The notes: a model not told the origin generated them from the letters alone. Positions 22,640-35,099 are shown, counted from the first letter of the stretch. The stretch: DNA of 64,000 nucleotides from Mixophyes australis (GCA_036250195.1 JAVHZZ010000010.1:77309423-77373422); one strand, 5' to 3'. Program-made: numbers and translations.

Positions 22640-23400
22640 GCTCTTCAGGCCTTTCCAGCAGCAAACTGGGTCCAATCGTAGAGTGTATGACAGAAGATCA
22701 TTTTGAGAGCCAGAGGACTGCCCAGGTTGACAACCAAATTCTGTTCTTCTATTGAGACCCATTGTCTGTCATGGTTTAATATACACAGTCTGGCATGCAA
22801 GAAAACAATAACTACTTGATTGTGACCAGAGAGTAGTATTATTATTACCATTTATTTATATAGAGCCACTAATTCTGCAGCGCTGTACAGAGAACTCGCT
22901 CACATCAGTCCCTGCCCCATTGGGGCTTACAGTCTAAATTCCCTAACACACAGACAGATGCACAGACTAGGGTCAATTTGTTAGCAGCCAAATTACCTAC
23001 TAGTATGTTTTTGGACTGTGGGAGGAAACCGGAGTACCCGGAGGAAACCCACGCAAACACAGGGAGAACATACAAACTCCTCACAGATAAAGTCATAAAT
23101 TGGGAATGTAACTCATGACCCCACTGCTGTAAGGCAGAAGTGCTAACCACTAGGTCACCGTGATGTCCATAGAGTAGGGGCATTTGTAGTCCTTTTTGAG
23201 ATTTCCTTCTATGAAGCAAGTCTTTAAAGTACAGCGGCAGCCTCCCCATATAAAGCCATGCAGCAGGATCTAGACATCACTAAATTTTTGCAAGGTCTGC
23301 AGAATGGACAGTCCTTTGGTAAAAATATTAATATTTATGATATTGATCCTCCCTGCCATGAATCTGATTGCCAGGATCTGAATGTATCTTGGTTGGTAGC
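22640..23400 (-). pseudogene. L1/Tx1-type LINE ORF2 C-terminal remnant
   Basis: Minus-strand translation gives pieces typical of the region after the reverse transcriptase in L1/Tx1 elements: GRLPLYFKDLLHRRKSQKG then LQMPLLYGH on the right side, and DRQWVSIEEQNLVVNLGSP on the left. An L2 fragment (22,836-23,165) lies between them. Stops and frame changes make it a dead fragment. Confidence 0.5.
22836..23165 (-). mobile_element. L2/CR1-type LINE 3' fragment inside an L1/Tx1 fragment
   Basis: Reverse orientation, from ATTATTATTACCATTTATTT to CTAACCACTAGGTCACC. It splits the older L1/Tx1-like sequence on either side. Confidence 0.8.
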
Positions 23401-24172
23401 TGGATAAGATTGGAATGTTATATCAAGAGAGGTCTGTTAGTGACCATTCCGCTTCAAGGGTGTTTTACAAGTCTTTCCTAAAGCGCCTACAGCACTGTGG
23501 AACATTGAGGCAAAAGGCCACACAATCTTGTATATTGCTTTTGGCAGTGGGGAACCTCTTAAGAATATCCACGCTCTTACCAGAATGTAAGAGTGACCTG
23601 GGAGATTTGTGCGCATTGATCATCTTTCATGTCAGGAACGCTGTTCATGGCTCCACCTACTGATGTGTTGGTCCTCATTTCAACCTTACCACTCGCCAAT
23701 AGCCGGCACACTGTCGTTGCTTTAAGACTGGTAGCTGATAATACTTCCGCCTTGCCGTAGCCACATGCCAGAGACCCTAGTACTGCCTGATCAATGAGTC
23801 CTGAATGCATATCTCTACCTTCAAGTAATGTGTGTAACCATTTAATATAATGGCTCTTGCAAGTGACAGGTGCCATTGAAGGAGACTTGTGGCAGTGAAT
23901 AGCTGCCTAAAACTAGAGGGACTGCATTGATGCACAGTGGGTATGGAGGCAGTGAGTGGCTAGTTTGGCAAAGCAACACCAGTCGACCAAAAAAACTTCA
24001 TTAATGAGTGCTGGAGGAGAGTGGCAGAATAATAAATCAACCGTCCATTTTGTCCGCATATGAAATGTATTCTCATTTTAATCTGTTTATCTAACAAGTT
24101 GTAGCATGTAACATGCTTCGTATTAGGGAAATATTAGAAGTGTCATCACACCAAGGACAAGCTTCTTTAGAG
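23401..24172. other. unassigned intergenic stretch
   Basis: It may continue the L1/Tx1 remnant at its left end. No open frame or repeat end is recognised. Confidence 0.35.
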
Positions 24173-24366
24173 CAGTGTTTCTCAAACCCAGTCCTCTGGA
24201 CCCTTAACAGTACATGTTTTCCAGGTGACAAGGGAATTAATTATACCACCTGTGGATCTGTTACAATGTGTCAGTCAGTAATGAATACACCTGTGCTAAA
24301 GCTAGGAGATATGGGAAACATGCACTGTTAGGGGTCCTGAGGACTAAGTTTAGAAATACTCTACTG
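24173..24366. mobile_element. hAT-type palindromic MITE (CAGTGTTTCTCAAAC), copy 1
   Basis: 194 bp, beginning CAGTGTTTCTCAAACCCAG and ending GTTTAGAAATACTCTACTG. The interior contains ACATGTTTTCCAGGTGACAAG, partly paired with GGGAAACATGCACTGTTAG. It is the uninterrupted relative of the split copy at 58,289-61,474. The flanking duplication has decayed. Confidence 0.75.
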
Positions 24367-25374
24367 AATGCCATCTCCGTTCAGCTGCTGGACCCAGTTT
24401 GCCATTCCCGTTGCCATCTCTAATCATCCTTTGGTGATCTGTATTGCATATTTGGTGACAGCAGCTTCTACCAAACATTGGGAAAAACTGTCCTGGCTCT
24501 TTTTCCCAGCAGCAAGCATCACACTAAAGAACAACAGCAAACTGACAGATAACCACAAGTGTCCATGCAGCCTGACAACAGCAGTTTCCTCTAGAACCAG
24601 TAGAGGTACACTCTGTTGAGATAAATGGTGAAAGACCGTTAAGCCAGCTGCTCAATGTTTCACGATTTCTACATTGCTGGTTCATGTTCCGTGTTTGCCT
24701 GACAATAGCCACACACACACTTTCCCTAACAACAACGACAGTTGTTATTCCACTACCTGTAGGGGTTCAAGTGTCCCCACATCTCTTAGATAAGGTCATT
24801 TAGGTAGGGCCATCTTTACCTTCTGTTTCATGTCATTGTATGTAATTTTTTTGTCATGATCCCCTCAGTACATAGCACAATGATAAAAAAAAATATAATA
24901 AATGAAAATTGAGGTCCTAATTGGACGGAATTGCACTTTCAATATGCTTGGTTGTGTGAATAAGCAACAAGAAGCCATTGATGTCTATGTCACTTGAGCA
25001 TTCCAGGCTGAATTATTATTTTATTATTATTTACACAATGCATTAATGGGGGGGAAGTAGAACATATTACAAGGATGTAGGGGACCAGGGCCGGACTGGG
25101 ACTAAAAATCAGCCCTGGCATTTAAAGCACACAGGCCCACGTGGGCTCCATGCACTATATTGTTGCACACTGATGCTGGCGCAGTACAACATGATGTAGT
25201 ATGAGTGTGTGGGGGGGGGGGGGGAGGGGGTATTTATTTCTCCTAATGACCCTCAACATTACATTATTAGCACCCCAATTACATCAATAAATACCATGAC
25301 AATACATTATTAGTACCCAAATTACAGCAATAAATAACCCCCCACACACACTCATACTACATCAATCACCCCCA

Positions 25375-25562
25375 CATTATAGCAACCGGCATCACCCCCC
25401 ACATTACAGCATCACTCCCCACATTACAGCGTCCAGCATCACTCCCCACATTACAGCGTCCAGCATCACCCCCCACATTACAGCGTCCAGCATCACCCCC
25501 CACATTACAGCGTCCAGCGTCACCCCCCACATTACAGCGTCCAGCGTCACCCCCCACATTAT
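25375..25562. repeat. tandem array, about 26-bp unit (inside the hAT element)
   Basis: About seven units of the form CCCCCCACATTACAGCGTCC plus AGCATCA, with small changes between units. The minus-strand open frame reading CNVGGDAGR repeats is a by-product of the unit. Confidence 0.85.
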
Positions 25563-26215
25563 AGCAATACCCTCTCCTACTTATTAGCAATACTAAGCAC
25601 CAAACACACTACAACATTGCCACCAGCACGTCACCCCATACTACAGCAATACCACCAATTATACAGACGCCACTGTAGGAAACAATGTTTTGCTTTTTTC
25701 AAATCTCCCACAAAATAGCAACTACGAACAGAGTACTTACACACACATATAGGTAACAGGTACCCTTTTCCCTCAATGAAATAGTAATGGCAGAATTTTC
25801 ATGAATCATTCCACATGAAATAAAACTAACATATATCTAAAAAAAAACATAACTATTGAATGATCAGTTGAACCCACACGGCCGCATTAAAAGTATTTCC
25901 ATCTACAGCAAAATGTCAGAGAAAAATATTTTTGTTTTACTACAGTAATTGGATATGCGTCTTTTCTATTCATTTTAAATAACACAGTATATAAATTAAG
26001 GGGGATAGAGGAGGTGGGTGAGAAATAATTGGATGTGACCCATCATGATCCATCAGTTTGATTAGATAGGAAACATTTAGATTATTTACCTGGAGACGTC
26101 TACCCCCTTGACTCACAGGCAGGGCTGACAAGAGGAATTTTGGGCCCTGATACAGCAACTTCTTTGGGCTCCCATCATATTCAACAATGAAAAACTTGCC
26201 TTTGGCAGAAGTTCA

Positions 26216-26490
26216 TATGATGCCACACCGTAGTGTGCCCAGTTCATATTATGCCACATCGTAGTGCCCCAAGGTCATATTATGCCACATAGTATTACCC
26301 TCAATTCATATTTGGTCATGCAGAAGTGCCCACAAATCATATTATGGCATAGTAGTGCCCCCAAAACATATACCATACAGTAGTGCCCACAAATCATATT
26401 ATGTCACAACAGTGCCTCCAAATCATATTATGCCACAATAGTGACCCCAAATAACATTATGCCATAGTAGTGCCCCCAAATCATTAGTAA
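26216..26490. repeat. degenerate tandem array, about 35-bp unit (inside the hAT element)
   Basis: About eight units built on TTCATATTATGCCACA and TAGTGCCCCCAA, with considerable divergence between units. Confidence 0.75.
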
Positions 26491-27169
26491 AGCTCAGACA
26501 AAAACTCATTCACAAATAAAAATTGGTACAGCATATCAGATACAGAGTGTGAGTCCCAAGAGCAGCTTAATACATCATTTACAATGCAAACAAAAATAGA
26601 TATATTGACATAATTACAGATAAAATTTATGACAAGCAATGTTTTTTCCTCTTAATTAAAAATCTCTGTACAGATAAATATGCAAAAAACATTACAGCGC
26701 AATAATGAGCAATACATAGTGTTAAACATTATTGGATACGCTGTAGTGTTCCCAGTTCAAGAAAGGATGGTTAAAAACATATTCCACACGAGAAAATATA
26801 TGAGTTTACCTGATTATGGCATCCTGTGTTCTGTTCTCCTACTGGGCGCTGGGCAAGGAGGGATCAGCAGCTGTCGGCTCACACAGGCAGTGGGGAGCAG
26901 GAATAGAGGGCAGTGGTCGAAGCAGAAATTTAGGAGTGGGGGTATAGAAAATATAAGTGAATGGAGTATGAAGGCTTGATTTTTTATTTTTTTTAACACT
27001 TGTCCCCTCTGTGCATTTCCATTCTTCATTACTACTTGTGTTTTATGATGGCTGCATCCCTGACATTCCCATTCTTAAGATGTCTCTCCGTTTACACTTT
27101 CTTTTACCTATGCCCCTGCACCATCTTCTCCTTAACCCCCTGCACCACCTTCTCCGCTGTCTCTCACAC

Positions 27170-28325
27170 ATCTTCCTGTACCACCTACTCCCCTGGCTCT
27201 CTCACACGTCTTCCTGCACCCTCTACCCCCCGGCTCTCTCACTCCTCTTCCTGCACTCCCTACCACCCTGGCTCTCTCACCCCCTCTCCCAGAACCGCCT
27301 TCCCCTTTGGCTCTCTCACCCCCTCTCCCAGCACCCCCTTCCCCTTTGGCTCTCTCACCCCCTCTCCCAGCACCCCCTACCCCTTTGGCTCTCTTACCCC
27401 CTCTCCCAGAACCCCCTTCCCCTTTGGCTCTCACCCCCTCTCCCAGCACCTCCTGGCTCTCTCACCCCCTCTCCCAGAACCCCCTTCCCCTTTGGCTCTC
27501 TCACCCCCTCTCCCAGCACCCCCTGGCTCTCTCACCCCCTCTCCCAGCACCCCCTGGCTCTCTCAACCCCTCTCCCAGCACCCCTTCCCCTTTGGCTCTC
27601 TCACCCCCTTTGGCTCTCACCCCCTCTCCCAGCACCCCCTGGCTCTCACCCCCTCTCCCAGCACCCCCTGGCTCTCACCCCCTCTCCCAGCACCCCCTGG
27701 CTCTCTCACCCCTTCTCCTAGCACCCCCTGGCTCTCTCACCCCTCTCACAGCACCTCTTCCCCTTTGGCTCTCTCACCCCCTTCGGCTCTCTCTCCCCCA
27801 TTCCCAGCACCCCCTTTGGCTCTCTCACCCCCTCTCCCAGCACCCCCTGGCTCTCACCCCCACTACCAGCACCCCCTTCAGCTCTCTCACCCCCTCTCCC
27901 AGCACCCCCTTCAGCTCTCTCACCCCCTCTCCCAGCACCCCCTTCAGCTCTCTCTCCCCCTTTCCCAGAACCCCCTTCAGCTCTCTCTCCCCCTTTCCCA
28001 GCACCCCCTTCGGCTTTCACCTCCTTTCCCAGCACCCCCTTCGGCTCTCTCACCCCCTCTCCCAGCATGCCCTGGCTCTCACCCCCTCTCCCAGCACCCC
28101 CTTCGGCTCTCTCACCCCCTCTCCCAGCACCCCCTTCGGCTCTCTCACCCCCTCTCCCAGCACCCCCTGGCTCTCACCCCCTCTCCCAGCATGCCCTGGC
28201 TCTCACCCCCTCTCCCAGCACCCCCTTCGGCTCTCTCACCCCCTCTCCCAGCACCCCCTTCGCCTCTCTCACCCCCTCTCCCAGCACCCCCTGGCTCTCA
28301 CCCCCTTTCCCAGCACCCCGGGCTC
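27170..28325. repeat. C/T-rich minisatellite, 29-35-bp units (inside the hAT element)
   Basis: More than 30 units of the form GGCTCTCTCACCCCCTCTCC plus CAGCACCCCCTTC, with alternating short and long variants. Strong strand asymmetry (almost no G on the plus strand outside GGCTC) keeps all plus frames open for hundreds of codons. The Pro/Ser/Leu-rich frames are not genes. Confidence 0.9.
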
Positions 28326-28550
28326 TCACCCCCGCGACCCCCCCAGAAAATCGCGGACACCCCCCCCCCCCGAAAATCGCGACACCCCCCGCGACCCCCC
28401 CCTAAAATCGCGGCACCCCCGGCCCCCCCTAAAATCGCGGGCACCCCCCCCCCCCGAAAATCACGGCACCCCCGCGACCCCCCCTCCCCCCCCAAAATCG
28501 CGGCACCCCCGTGACCCCCTCCCCCACGAAAATCGCGGCACCCCCCCTCT
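28326..28550. repeat. C-rich tandem array with AAAATCGCG core (inside the hAT element)
   Basis: About eight units of about 28 bp combining a poly-C run and CGAAAATCGCGGCACC. It directly continues the minisatellite before it but has a different unit. Confidence 0.85.
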
Positions 28551-28851
28551 TCAGTAAAAGAAAAAACATATTAAAAAAAAAAGTAAACTCACCAGTGTAA
28601 CTGGCTGCACAGCAAAACGGGGGAGGGAGCTGGGGAGCGCGCAGCAGAGGTGGCTGGTTCCAGCCACCAAGAAGACAGGGGGAGTCGGGCCGGCCCATAT
28701 AGCCATCGGCCCTTCTGGCATTTGCCAGAAGTGCCAGATGGCCAGTCCGGCCCTGTAGGGGACCAACAAGCAAAGTACTGAACATTCAAGAAGCATAATA
28801 GGCAAAGTATGTAACAAGTGTTGTAAAAAGCATGCAGGGGATTGACACTAA

Positions 28852-29061
28852 CGGGGGTATTCAATTGTTCGGCTTGACGGCCGAAAAACTCGCGCTCTAA
28901 AACTATTACCGTTAATACGGTAATTACTCGCTGAATTTCAGCTCGCAGCTCCCTGAAATTCAGCGAATAAATTACCGTATGAACGATTTTTAAGCGCAAT
29001 TTTACCATATTAATGTAATAGTTTTAGAGCGCGTCAAGCCGAACAATTGAATACCCCCCCC
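28852..29061. mobile_element. PIF/Harbinger-type MITE, copy 5
   Basis: 210 bp with ends CGGGGGTATTCAATTG and CAATTGAATACCCCCCCC, flanked by TAA on both sides. The arms pair through GTTCGGCTTGACG and its complement. Confidence 0.85.
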
Positions 29062-29108
29062 TAAGAGGTATTGGCGGTTATGAAAATAGCTGTTTTACAT
29101 AACCACTG

Positions 29109-29233
29109 ATTGATAAATTCACCCCAAAGTAAGAATGCGGGCATAGGTAGGCTGGGTCAGCAAGGGTGGATATTGATAAATTCACCCCAAAGTAAGAATG
29201 CGGGCATAGGTAGGCTGGGTCAGCAAGGGTGGA
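29109..29233. repeat. two-copy direct duplication, 63-bp period
   Basis: The unit starting ATTGATAAATTCACCCCAAA and ending AGCAAGGGTGGA occurs twice in a row with almost no differences, suggesting a recent duplication at the 3' edge of the LINE remnant. Confidence 0.9.
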
Positions 29234-31680
29234 GCTTAGTAGTAGACTGGTGGGTTTTGATGAACAGGTGGGTTTCTAAGGAGCATTGGAGGCTGGTGTA
29301 GAGCCTGAATGGACATGAGCGGCAGTGTGGAGTTGAGTTGTTCAACAGAGCTGGAAGGCAGAAGCAGAGCGGTGGAAGAAGAAAGTCAGTCTTGCTGCGG
29401 AGTTAAGGCTGGATTTGGGAGAGATGGGTATGAGGGAGGCCAGACAGGAGGATGTTTCAGTTGCCAAGGTGAGAGATAATTAGAGAGTGAATACGAGTTT
29501 TGGTAGTGCCATGAACAATGGTCTAATCCTGGCAATGTTTCAAAGGTGGAAGCGATGGGCCTGGGAGAGGGACTGGATGTGGAGAAGTGAAAGAGAGGGT
29601 GGAGTCAAGGCTGACAAATGGGCAGCGGATAAGAGAGACAGGAGAGTGGTGAACTTGAAGAGAGAAATATGGGGAACTTTAGTGACTCTAGGGTGAAGGA
29701 AAATGGTCAGCTCAGTTTTAGTCATGGTGAATTTCAGGTAACAGGTCATCCAAAAGGAGATGATAGAGAGTTTTGCATAGCTGGAGAAAGGAGGGAAGGG
29801 CAGAGGTTGGGGAAGAAGAGGATGGTTTTGAATTCCTTAGTATATAGGTGGTACTGGAGACCAATGGAGTTGATTATTTCACCAAGGGAGCAGGTGTACA
29901 GTGAGATGAGTGGAAGGCTGAAGGCAGAGACATGTGGGACCCCAACAAGAATAGGGTAAAGAGTTGAGGTAAAAACAAATAAGGAGCAGTTGGAGAGGTA
30001 AGTAGTGAACCAAGAGAGAACGTTGCAACGAAAGCCATGGGAGTAAAATTTGAGCAGGATGAGAGGGTGGCCCATGATGTTCAAAGAGGCAGAGAGGTCC
30101 AGCAGGATGAGAAAGAAAAAGTGACCCTTAGACTTGGCAGAGAGAAGTTCATTGGTGACTTTGGTGAAGGCACTCTCTGGACTGAAGGGGACGGAAACCA
30201 GATTGGAGTGGTTCAAGGAGGGAATGAGAGGAGTGGAAGCTTGTGAAGCAGTTGTAGACAATTCCCTCAAGTAATTAGGAGGCAAATAGGAGGAGACAAA
30301 TTGGACAGTAGGGTCAAAACATGGATTTTTGAAGATGAGGGGAAGTAGCCTGTGGAGAGAAACAAGTTGAAGAGGTGTGCAATGTGCTGACAGGTCTTTT
30401 GAGAGAAGGAGCATAGGGTTAAGGATACAGATATAGGGAGGAGAAGATGACAGAAGACCGTGGATCTTGACCCCATAGACTGGGGAAAAGAATAGGTGTT
30501 TGAGTAGAGGGGGTGGGTGTGGGTAATGTGGTGGGGCCTGGTATGAGGAGATATCTTGATGAATAGTGTAAACTTTTGGTGGTGAAAAGGGTGGCAAAAA
30601 CTGGGTTGAAATAAATGACTTAAAGTAGATTTGTTTAGTGAGAAAGACGATGGAGCTATGAGAGGAAAGAATGAATTTGTAGAGGAAGCCCGTGAGATTT
30701 CCTTCAGCGGTGCTCGGTGGGGTGGGAACACTTTAGCAACTAACTGGTCTGCTTAGAGTGCTACAGCTGGGGTTTAGATAGCTGGAGGCTGCGAGTGGTG
30801 GCAGGGGCAGCTGAGTCATAGGCTGATGTGAGAGTGCGGATATACAGCAGGACAGTCAGATTGGCACATGGGAGAGTATTGATAAGAGAAAGGAGTGGTT
30901 GAAGTGTGGAGGAAGAACATGAAGATCTCGTGTGTGCGGATTTGGGTGATAGGAGCGGTGCAGGAGGCAAGGAGAGGCTGAAATAAAGGAGGATGTGGTC
31001 AAAGAGAGGGAAGGGTAAATTGGAAAAGTCAGTAAGAGCACAGGCGTGGGAGAAGATGAAATAAAGGGAGTGACTGTTACAGTGGGTGAAAAAGGCCAAA
31101 AGGAGAGAGAAGTTTATCAATAGGATGTTGGAATCACTCAGGAAGGGAAGATCAGAGGATAAGAACTGGGCGAACTAGTTAGCAATGTTATCAAAGAATT
31201 AGGTGAGTGGCCCAGGGGACGGTAGATAACAGCAACATAAAGATGGATTGGATAGAAGAGAGAATGGAGTGGACTTCAAAGGAGTAGAGAGAGAGGGCTC
31301 AAGGGGAATAACCCAGAAGGTGGAGGAGGTAGAGAGTAGAATGACCATGCCGCCAACTTGTCAGACCTTGGGTCCAGGGGTGTGAGAGAAGGAGAGATGT
31401 GCTAGAGAAGTGGTGTCAGAGGAGAAGAGCCAGGTTTCTGTGATGGCAAAAAGGTTAAGTGAGATTGATAAGAAGAGATTGTGAATGGGGGGCAGTATAT
31501 TAGAGACAGATCTGCCATTAAAGTGAGTACAGGAGAAGGGAAGACATGAACAGAGAATGGGGCTGTGGCAGGATGTTGAGAACTCCTGACAGCCGTCCAG
31601 TGACAATGGGAACAGGAAGGAAAGTTAAAAAAAAAAAGATTTTAAATAGAGGCAGACACTAAAGTCATCCATGGTGAATC
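29234..31680 (-). pseudogene. decayed L2/CR1-type LINE with endonuclease and reverse transcriptase remnants
   Basis: Minus-strand frames carry an endonuclease piece near 31,450 (NGRSVSNILPPIHNLFL, then ITETWL) and reverse transcriptase pieces in 30,597-29,746. The latter include LLDLSASLNIMGH (motif A region), FRCNVLSWFTTYLSNCS, GVPHVSAFSLPLISLYT (motif B region), and YHLYTKEFKT where functional elements read Y(A/V)DD. The catalytic aspartates are lost and the frame is broken, so it cannot be active. The order on the minus strand (endonuclease then reverse transcriptase) is normal. Confidence 0.75.
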
Positions 31681-32640
31681 TCAATAGGATGAAGATTCAG
31701 TTACAGGAATAACAGAACAGAAAAGCAAGTGTAGAGAAATTTGGGTGTCCACCTGCGACTTTAACTGGAGGAGTGTGGCACAAAAGCTTATATAAGAGTG
31801 GTGCAAATCCTGATCTTGTTTACATTCGGATAAGTATTCCACAGATGTAACAACCAGTGTGTACATGACATCATGCTTTGTTCCATAAAGGGCAAGAGAA
31901 ACTCTCAGACTCTGACTGTCGCTTCCTAACACTCTAGTGGTGATGGTTACTGTGGCAGAGGAATAATATTTAATCTCTACACAAAGTGCCAGGTTCACCA
32001 CAGATAGACTGGTTTCTATGTCTAGTACAATATTCAGCTGGTAAGGAGTCCATCCTCTTCCGAGATGTAGCAGGAGAGTTAATGAATTTCTTACACAGAC
32101 CCCAAGCACATGCTAACAAAGCAGAGATCTCAGGGCGGGATTCCCTGTAGCAAGTCCAGGTGTAGCATACACTGGATCCTCTGCGGCAAGTCCAGGTACA
32201 TCCTGTGCAAATGTGCCAGGGTACTACTAGTTCTCAGATGGCTTGACGTCATGCCCGGGGATCACCTATGCCATACTGCAGGCTCAGGGACAGAAGCAGC
32301 AAGCCCAGCCTGAGTACTTCACTGACCGATCCAAGCAGTCATCAACGGGGGGAACCGACACATCATCCAACTCTAGACATCAGAGACAGTGCTAGGGTCT
32401 ATGGTAATGTAGTCAGTATCTTATCTTATTTTATCTTAACAAATTTGATAGTTTAAATCATCTCTAAAATGCAGACTTATAAAAGAAATCTTAATATGTG
32501 AGGAATACTTTAAATCCCACTACATAATAGAAAGAGAGAATAATTCTTTGTCACTTTATTTTTATTTTTTACGATGCATCAGTAGTGTCATCAATAAAAC
32601 ATATATGTACCTTTTTGACATAGAAATTCCCTTGTTTTAA
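31681..32640. other. unassigned intergenic stretch
   Basis: It may include the degraded 5' part of the LINE to its left. A 142-codon minus-strand open frame (32,109-31,681) shows nothing I recognise. No splice-flanked coding segment is apparent. Confidence 0.4.
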
Positions 32641-32799
32641 TAATGTTTTTTATAGTGTTAATGCTTCAGTCCAATGTCTCTTTAATGGGACATGCATTCA
32701 TTTCTGTACTTCTAGTCCATACAATACTAGTCTCTCAAAATCACATCATTGACGCACGGATCCGTCCCCATGCTCTCAGCCTGCAGTTATTTACGGTAT

Positions 32800-33025
32800 G
32801 TGTGCCTGATTCCCCCCCACCATCTGCCGTTCCATTTCTGCAGAGTGCATACACACTGCAGAATTGGACCCACATTGTTCCGTAACTGAATGACATTTTT
32901 AAACAGTACGACCAACCAGACCAACCGATGATCTGTACGATGGAACGATGATCGTTCATTGTTCCAGGGTACACACTCATGTGATATTTGATAATAGGTT
33001 GAAAACAGTGTAATGTGTACCTAGC
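32800..33025. mobile_element. GCTGGGTACACACTAC-type MITE, right part of copy 2
   Basis: The right end reads AACAGTGTAATGTGTACCTAGC. The interior matches the first copy in order (ACAGTACGACCAACCA). The left end could not be placed. Confidence 0.55.
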
Positions 33026-33540
33026 CTAAGAGAGCTGACCAAACAACTGACACATAGGTTTCTCAGTTTATCTTATACATTGCTAATTATGACTAACTAT
33101 AGTTTACCTTCAACCTAAAGCTAGTCATTTCTAATAGTCACTAGTCCAAGGTGAGAATTAATGTAGCATCATGGTCAATTTGTGCAAATTGTATTTTGAG
33201 ATGACATGCACTGATTACATGAACAAACATAAATTACTACTTTACCTGAGGAAAATGTGTATACCAGTGATAATGCAAATATAAGACATATGGTATATTT
33301 TTCTCACCATAGCACCTACAATCATTCACCAGATGTATAGGGCAATTTGTCAGCATACACCTGTCTAAGTATCACACAATCTGCTTGGTGACATTAATAT
33401 GTACGTAGAGCAGGTATTAATGGTCTTGCCTGTCAAAATAATCCTGTTTTAAAATTACATTAATTGCGCAGACTTCCTGAACCATGGTAAGTTAATTGGC
33501 TTTTGACAAAAAATACACCATAATGTATGTATTTGTGTGC

Positions 33541-33885
33541 TATCATCATCATCATTTATTTATATATATAGCGCCACTAATTCTGCAGTGCTGTACAGAG
33601 AACTCATTCACATCAGTCCCTGCCCCATTGGAGCTTACAGTCTAAATTCCCTACTATAGACACACTCACACACAGACAGACAGAGACTAGGGTCAATTTT
33701 TTATTGCAGCCAATTAACCTACCAGTATGTTTTTGGAGTGTGGGAGGAAACCAGAGCACCCGGAGGAAACCCACGCAAACACAGGGAGAACATACAAACT
33801 CCACACAGATAAGGCCATGGTCAGGAATTAAACTCATGACCCCAGTGCTGTGAGGCAGACGTGCTAACCACTAGGCCACTGTGCT
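33541..33885 (-). mobile_element. L2/CR1-type LINE 3' fragment
   Basis: Reverse orientation. It starts with an ATC-rich tail (ATCATCATCATCATTTATTT) and contains GGGAGGAAACCAGAGCACC. It ends CTAACCACTAGGCCACTGTG. Confidence 0.82.
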
Positions 33886-33932
33886 TGAGAACTTGTTGCA
33901 TATATTTTAGTTTTTATCAATAAGTAAACTGA

Positions 33933-34463
33933 TTTTCTATTGAAAGCTCATGTTGTGTGCAATCAATTATACAGTGCATGTGAATAAAATGTGCATAGAA
34001 CGTCTAGGGGCCATCTGTAGTCCTTAACCACCATAACCATGGGGACAAGGGTCTTCATGCCTGCCTTCCCTGCAAGACAAGGGCAAGCTCTTTTTACCTA
34101 AGTTCTGGCTCTGCTTCCCTCAGGGACAAAACCTTTGCCTCCTCCTGGAAAGAGGGAGTCTTGTAGAAGTTGTAAAACAAGAAAAAGTGCTATAAATTAA
34201 CAAATAAATGAGATACACTAATGCCCCAGGCTTTTGAACGGGGGCCGCAAAAATTCTTATTGCCAAAAGGCGATTGTGCTAAATGTACTAAATAGTCTAC
34301 TAGCTCGCAGCTTTCTTTACACCTGTGTATGTTCCGGCTTCCCTAACTAGCTAGAGCAGCTTGACCTTTGGCTTTAGGACCAAGGTAGCCTGATTCATAA
34401 TCACAAATCTCCTAAAAACAGAAGCAGTACTACACTTGACCTAAGCTAAAAGGCAGAGACAGA
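33933..34463 (-). mobile_element. retroelement with U2 snRNA-derived head, copy 2 (older, diverged)
   Basis: At its right end the minus strand reads GCCTTTTAGCTTAGGTCAAG then TGTAGTACTG, a diverged U2 5' end that keeps more U2 sequence (to about nucleotide 45, including GTAGTA) than copy 1. Leftward it shares the body of copy 1 in the same order. Plus-strand landmarks are GCCCCAGGCTTTTGAACGG, CAAGAAAAAGTGC, CAAGGGTCTTCA and the end TTGAAAGC...GTGCAATCA. It is about 530 bp, shortened by internal deletions. No clear target duplication survives. It lies between two L2 fragments. Confidence 0.7.
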
Positions 34464-34548
34464 CTGTTAGAGTCTGAGGTGGATAATGAGGTGGGCATTA
34501 CCCACATGTTGAGACACCCTGATGAAAATGTATTTATAATTTGTACAT

Positions 34549-34884
34549 TTCATCACCATCATCACCATTTATTTATATAGCGCCACTAATTCCACAGCAC
34601 TGTACAGAGAACTCACTCACATCAGTCCCTGCCCCATTGGAGCTTACAGTCTAAATTCCCTAACATACACACACAGACCGAGAGAGAGACTAGGGTCAAT
34701 TTTGATAGCAGCCAATTAACCTACCAATATGTTTTTGGAGTGTGGGAGGAAACCGGAGCACCCGGAGGAAACCCACGCAAACACGGGGAGAACATACAAA
34801 CTCCACACAGATAAGGCCATGGTCTGAAATTGAACTCATGACCCCAGCACTGTGAGGCAGAAGTGCTAACCACTGAGCCACCGC
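34549..34884 (-). mobile_element. L2/CR1-type LINE 3' fragment
   Basis: Reverse orientation, very similar to the copy at 33.5 kb, from CATCACCATCATCACCATTT to CTAACCACTGAGCCACC. It lies 86 bases right of the older U2-headed element. Confidence 0.82.
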
Positions 34885-35099
34885 ATATATAAAGTATTTT
34901 TAGAGTCACTTATCGTTTACAAGTGTGTCCTTGTAAACAATAAGTGACAGTAAAGTATCTAATAGTATTAATATAATTGAGATCTTATTGGAAATATCAT
35001 TTTTGTGTCCATCTGCATAGATGGGAAAGGAATGTGAACTGATCTATGTAGGACAAAAGTCCCATAACAGCAGTGACCAAGCACACCACATAAAAGTGC

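Larger units (their letters stand above)
25086..28755. mobile_element. 3.67-kb non-autonomous hAT element full of tandem repeats
   Basis: The termini CAGGGCCGGACTGG and CCAGTCCGGCCCTG are exact inverted repeats, and TAGGGGAC occurs on both sides (25,078-25,085 and 28,756-28,763). That 8-bp target duplication shows hAT-type transposition. No transposase with a DDE or BED domain is visible. The interior holds four tandem arrays and A/T-rich filler. Confidence 0.88.

Noticed and set aside
25375..25562. CRISPR-like array
   Set aside because: The units are contiguous with no unique spacers, and the sequence is vertebrate. It is a minisatellite.
27000..28557. Open frames of 416 and 504 codons rich in Pro, Ser and Leu
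   Set aside because: They are translations of a C/T-rich minisatellite inside a hAT element. All plus frames are open at once, and there is no splice or codon evidence.
29746..30597. Active reverse transcriptase
   Set aside because: The YxDD catalytic motif reads YTKE, motif A lacks its aspartate, and the frame is broken on both sides.
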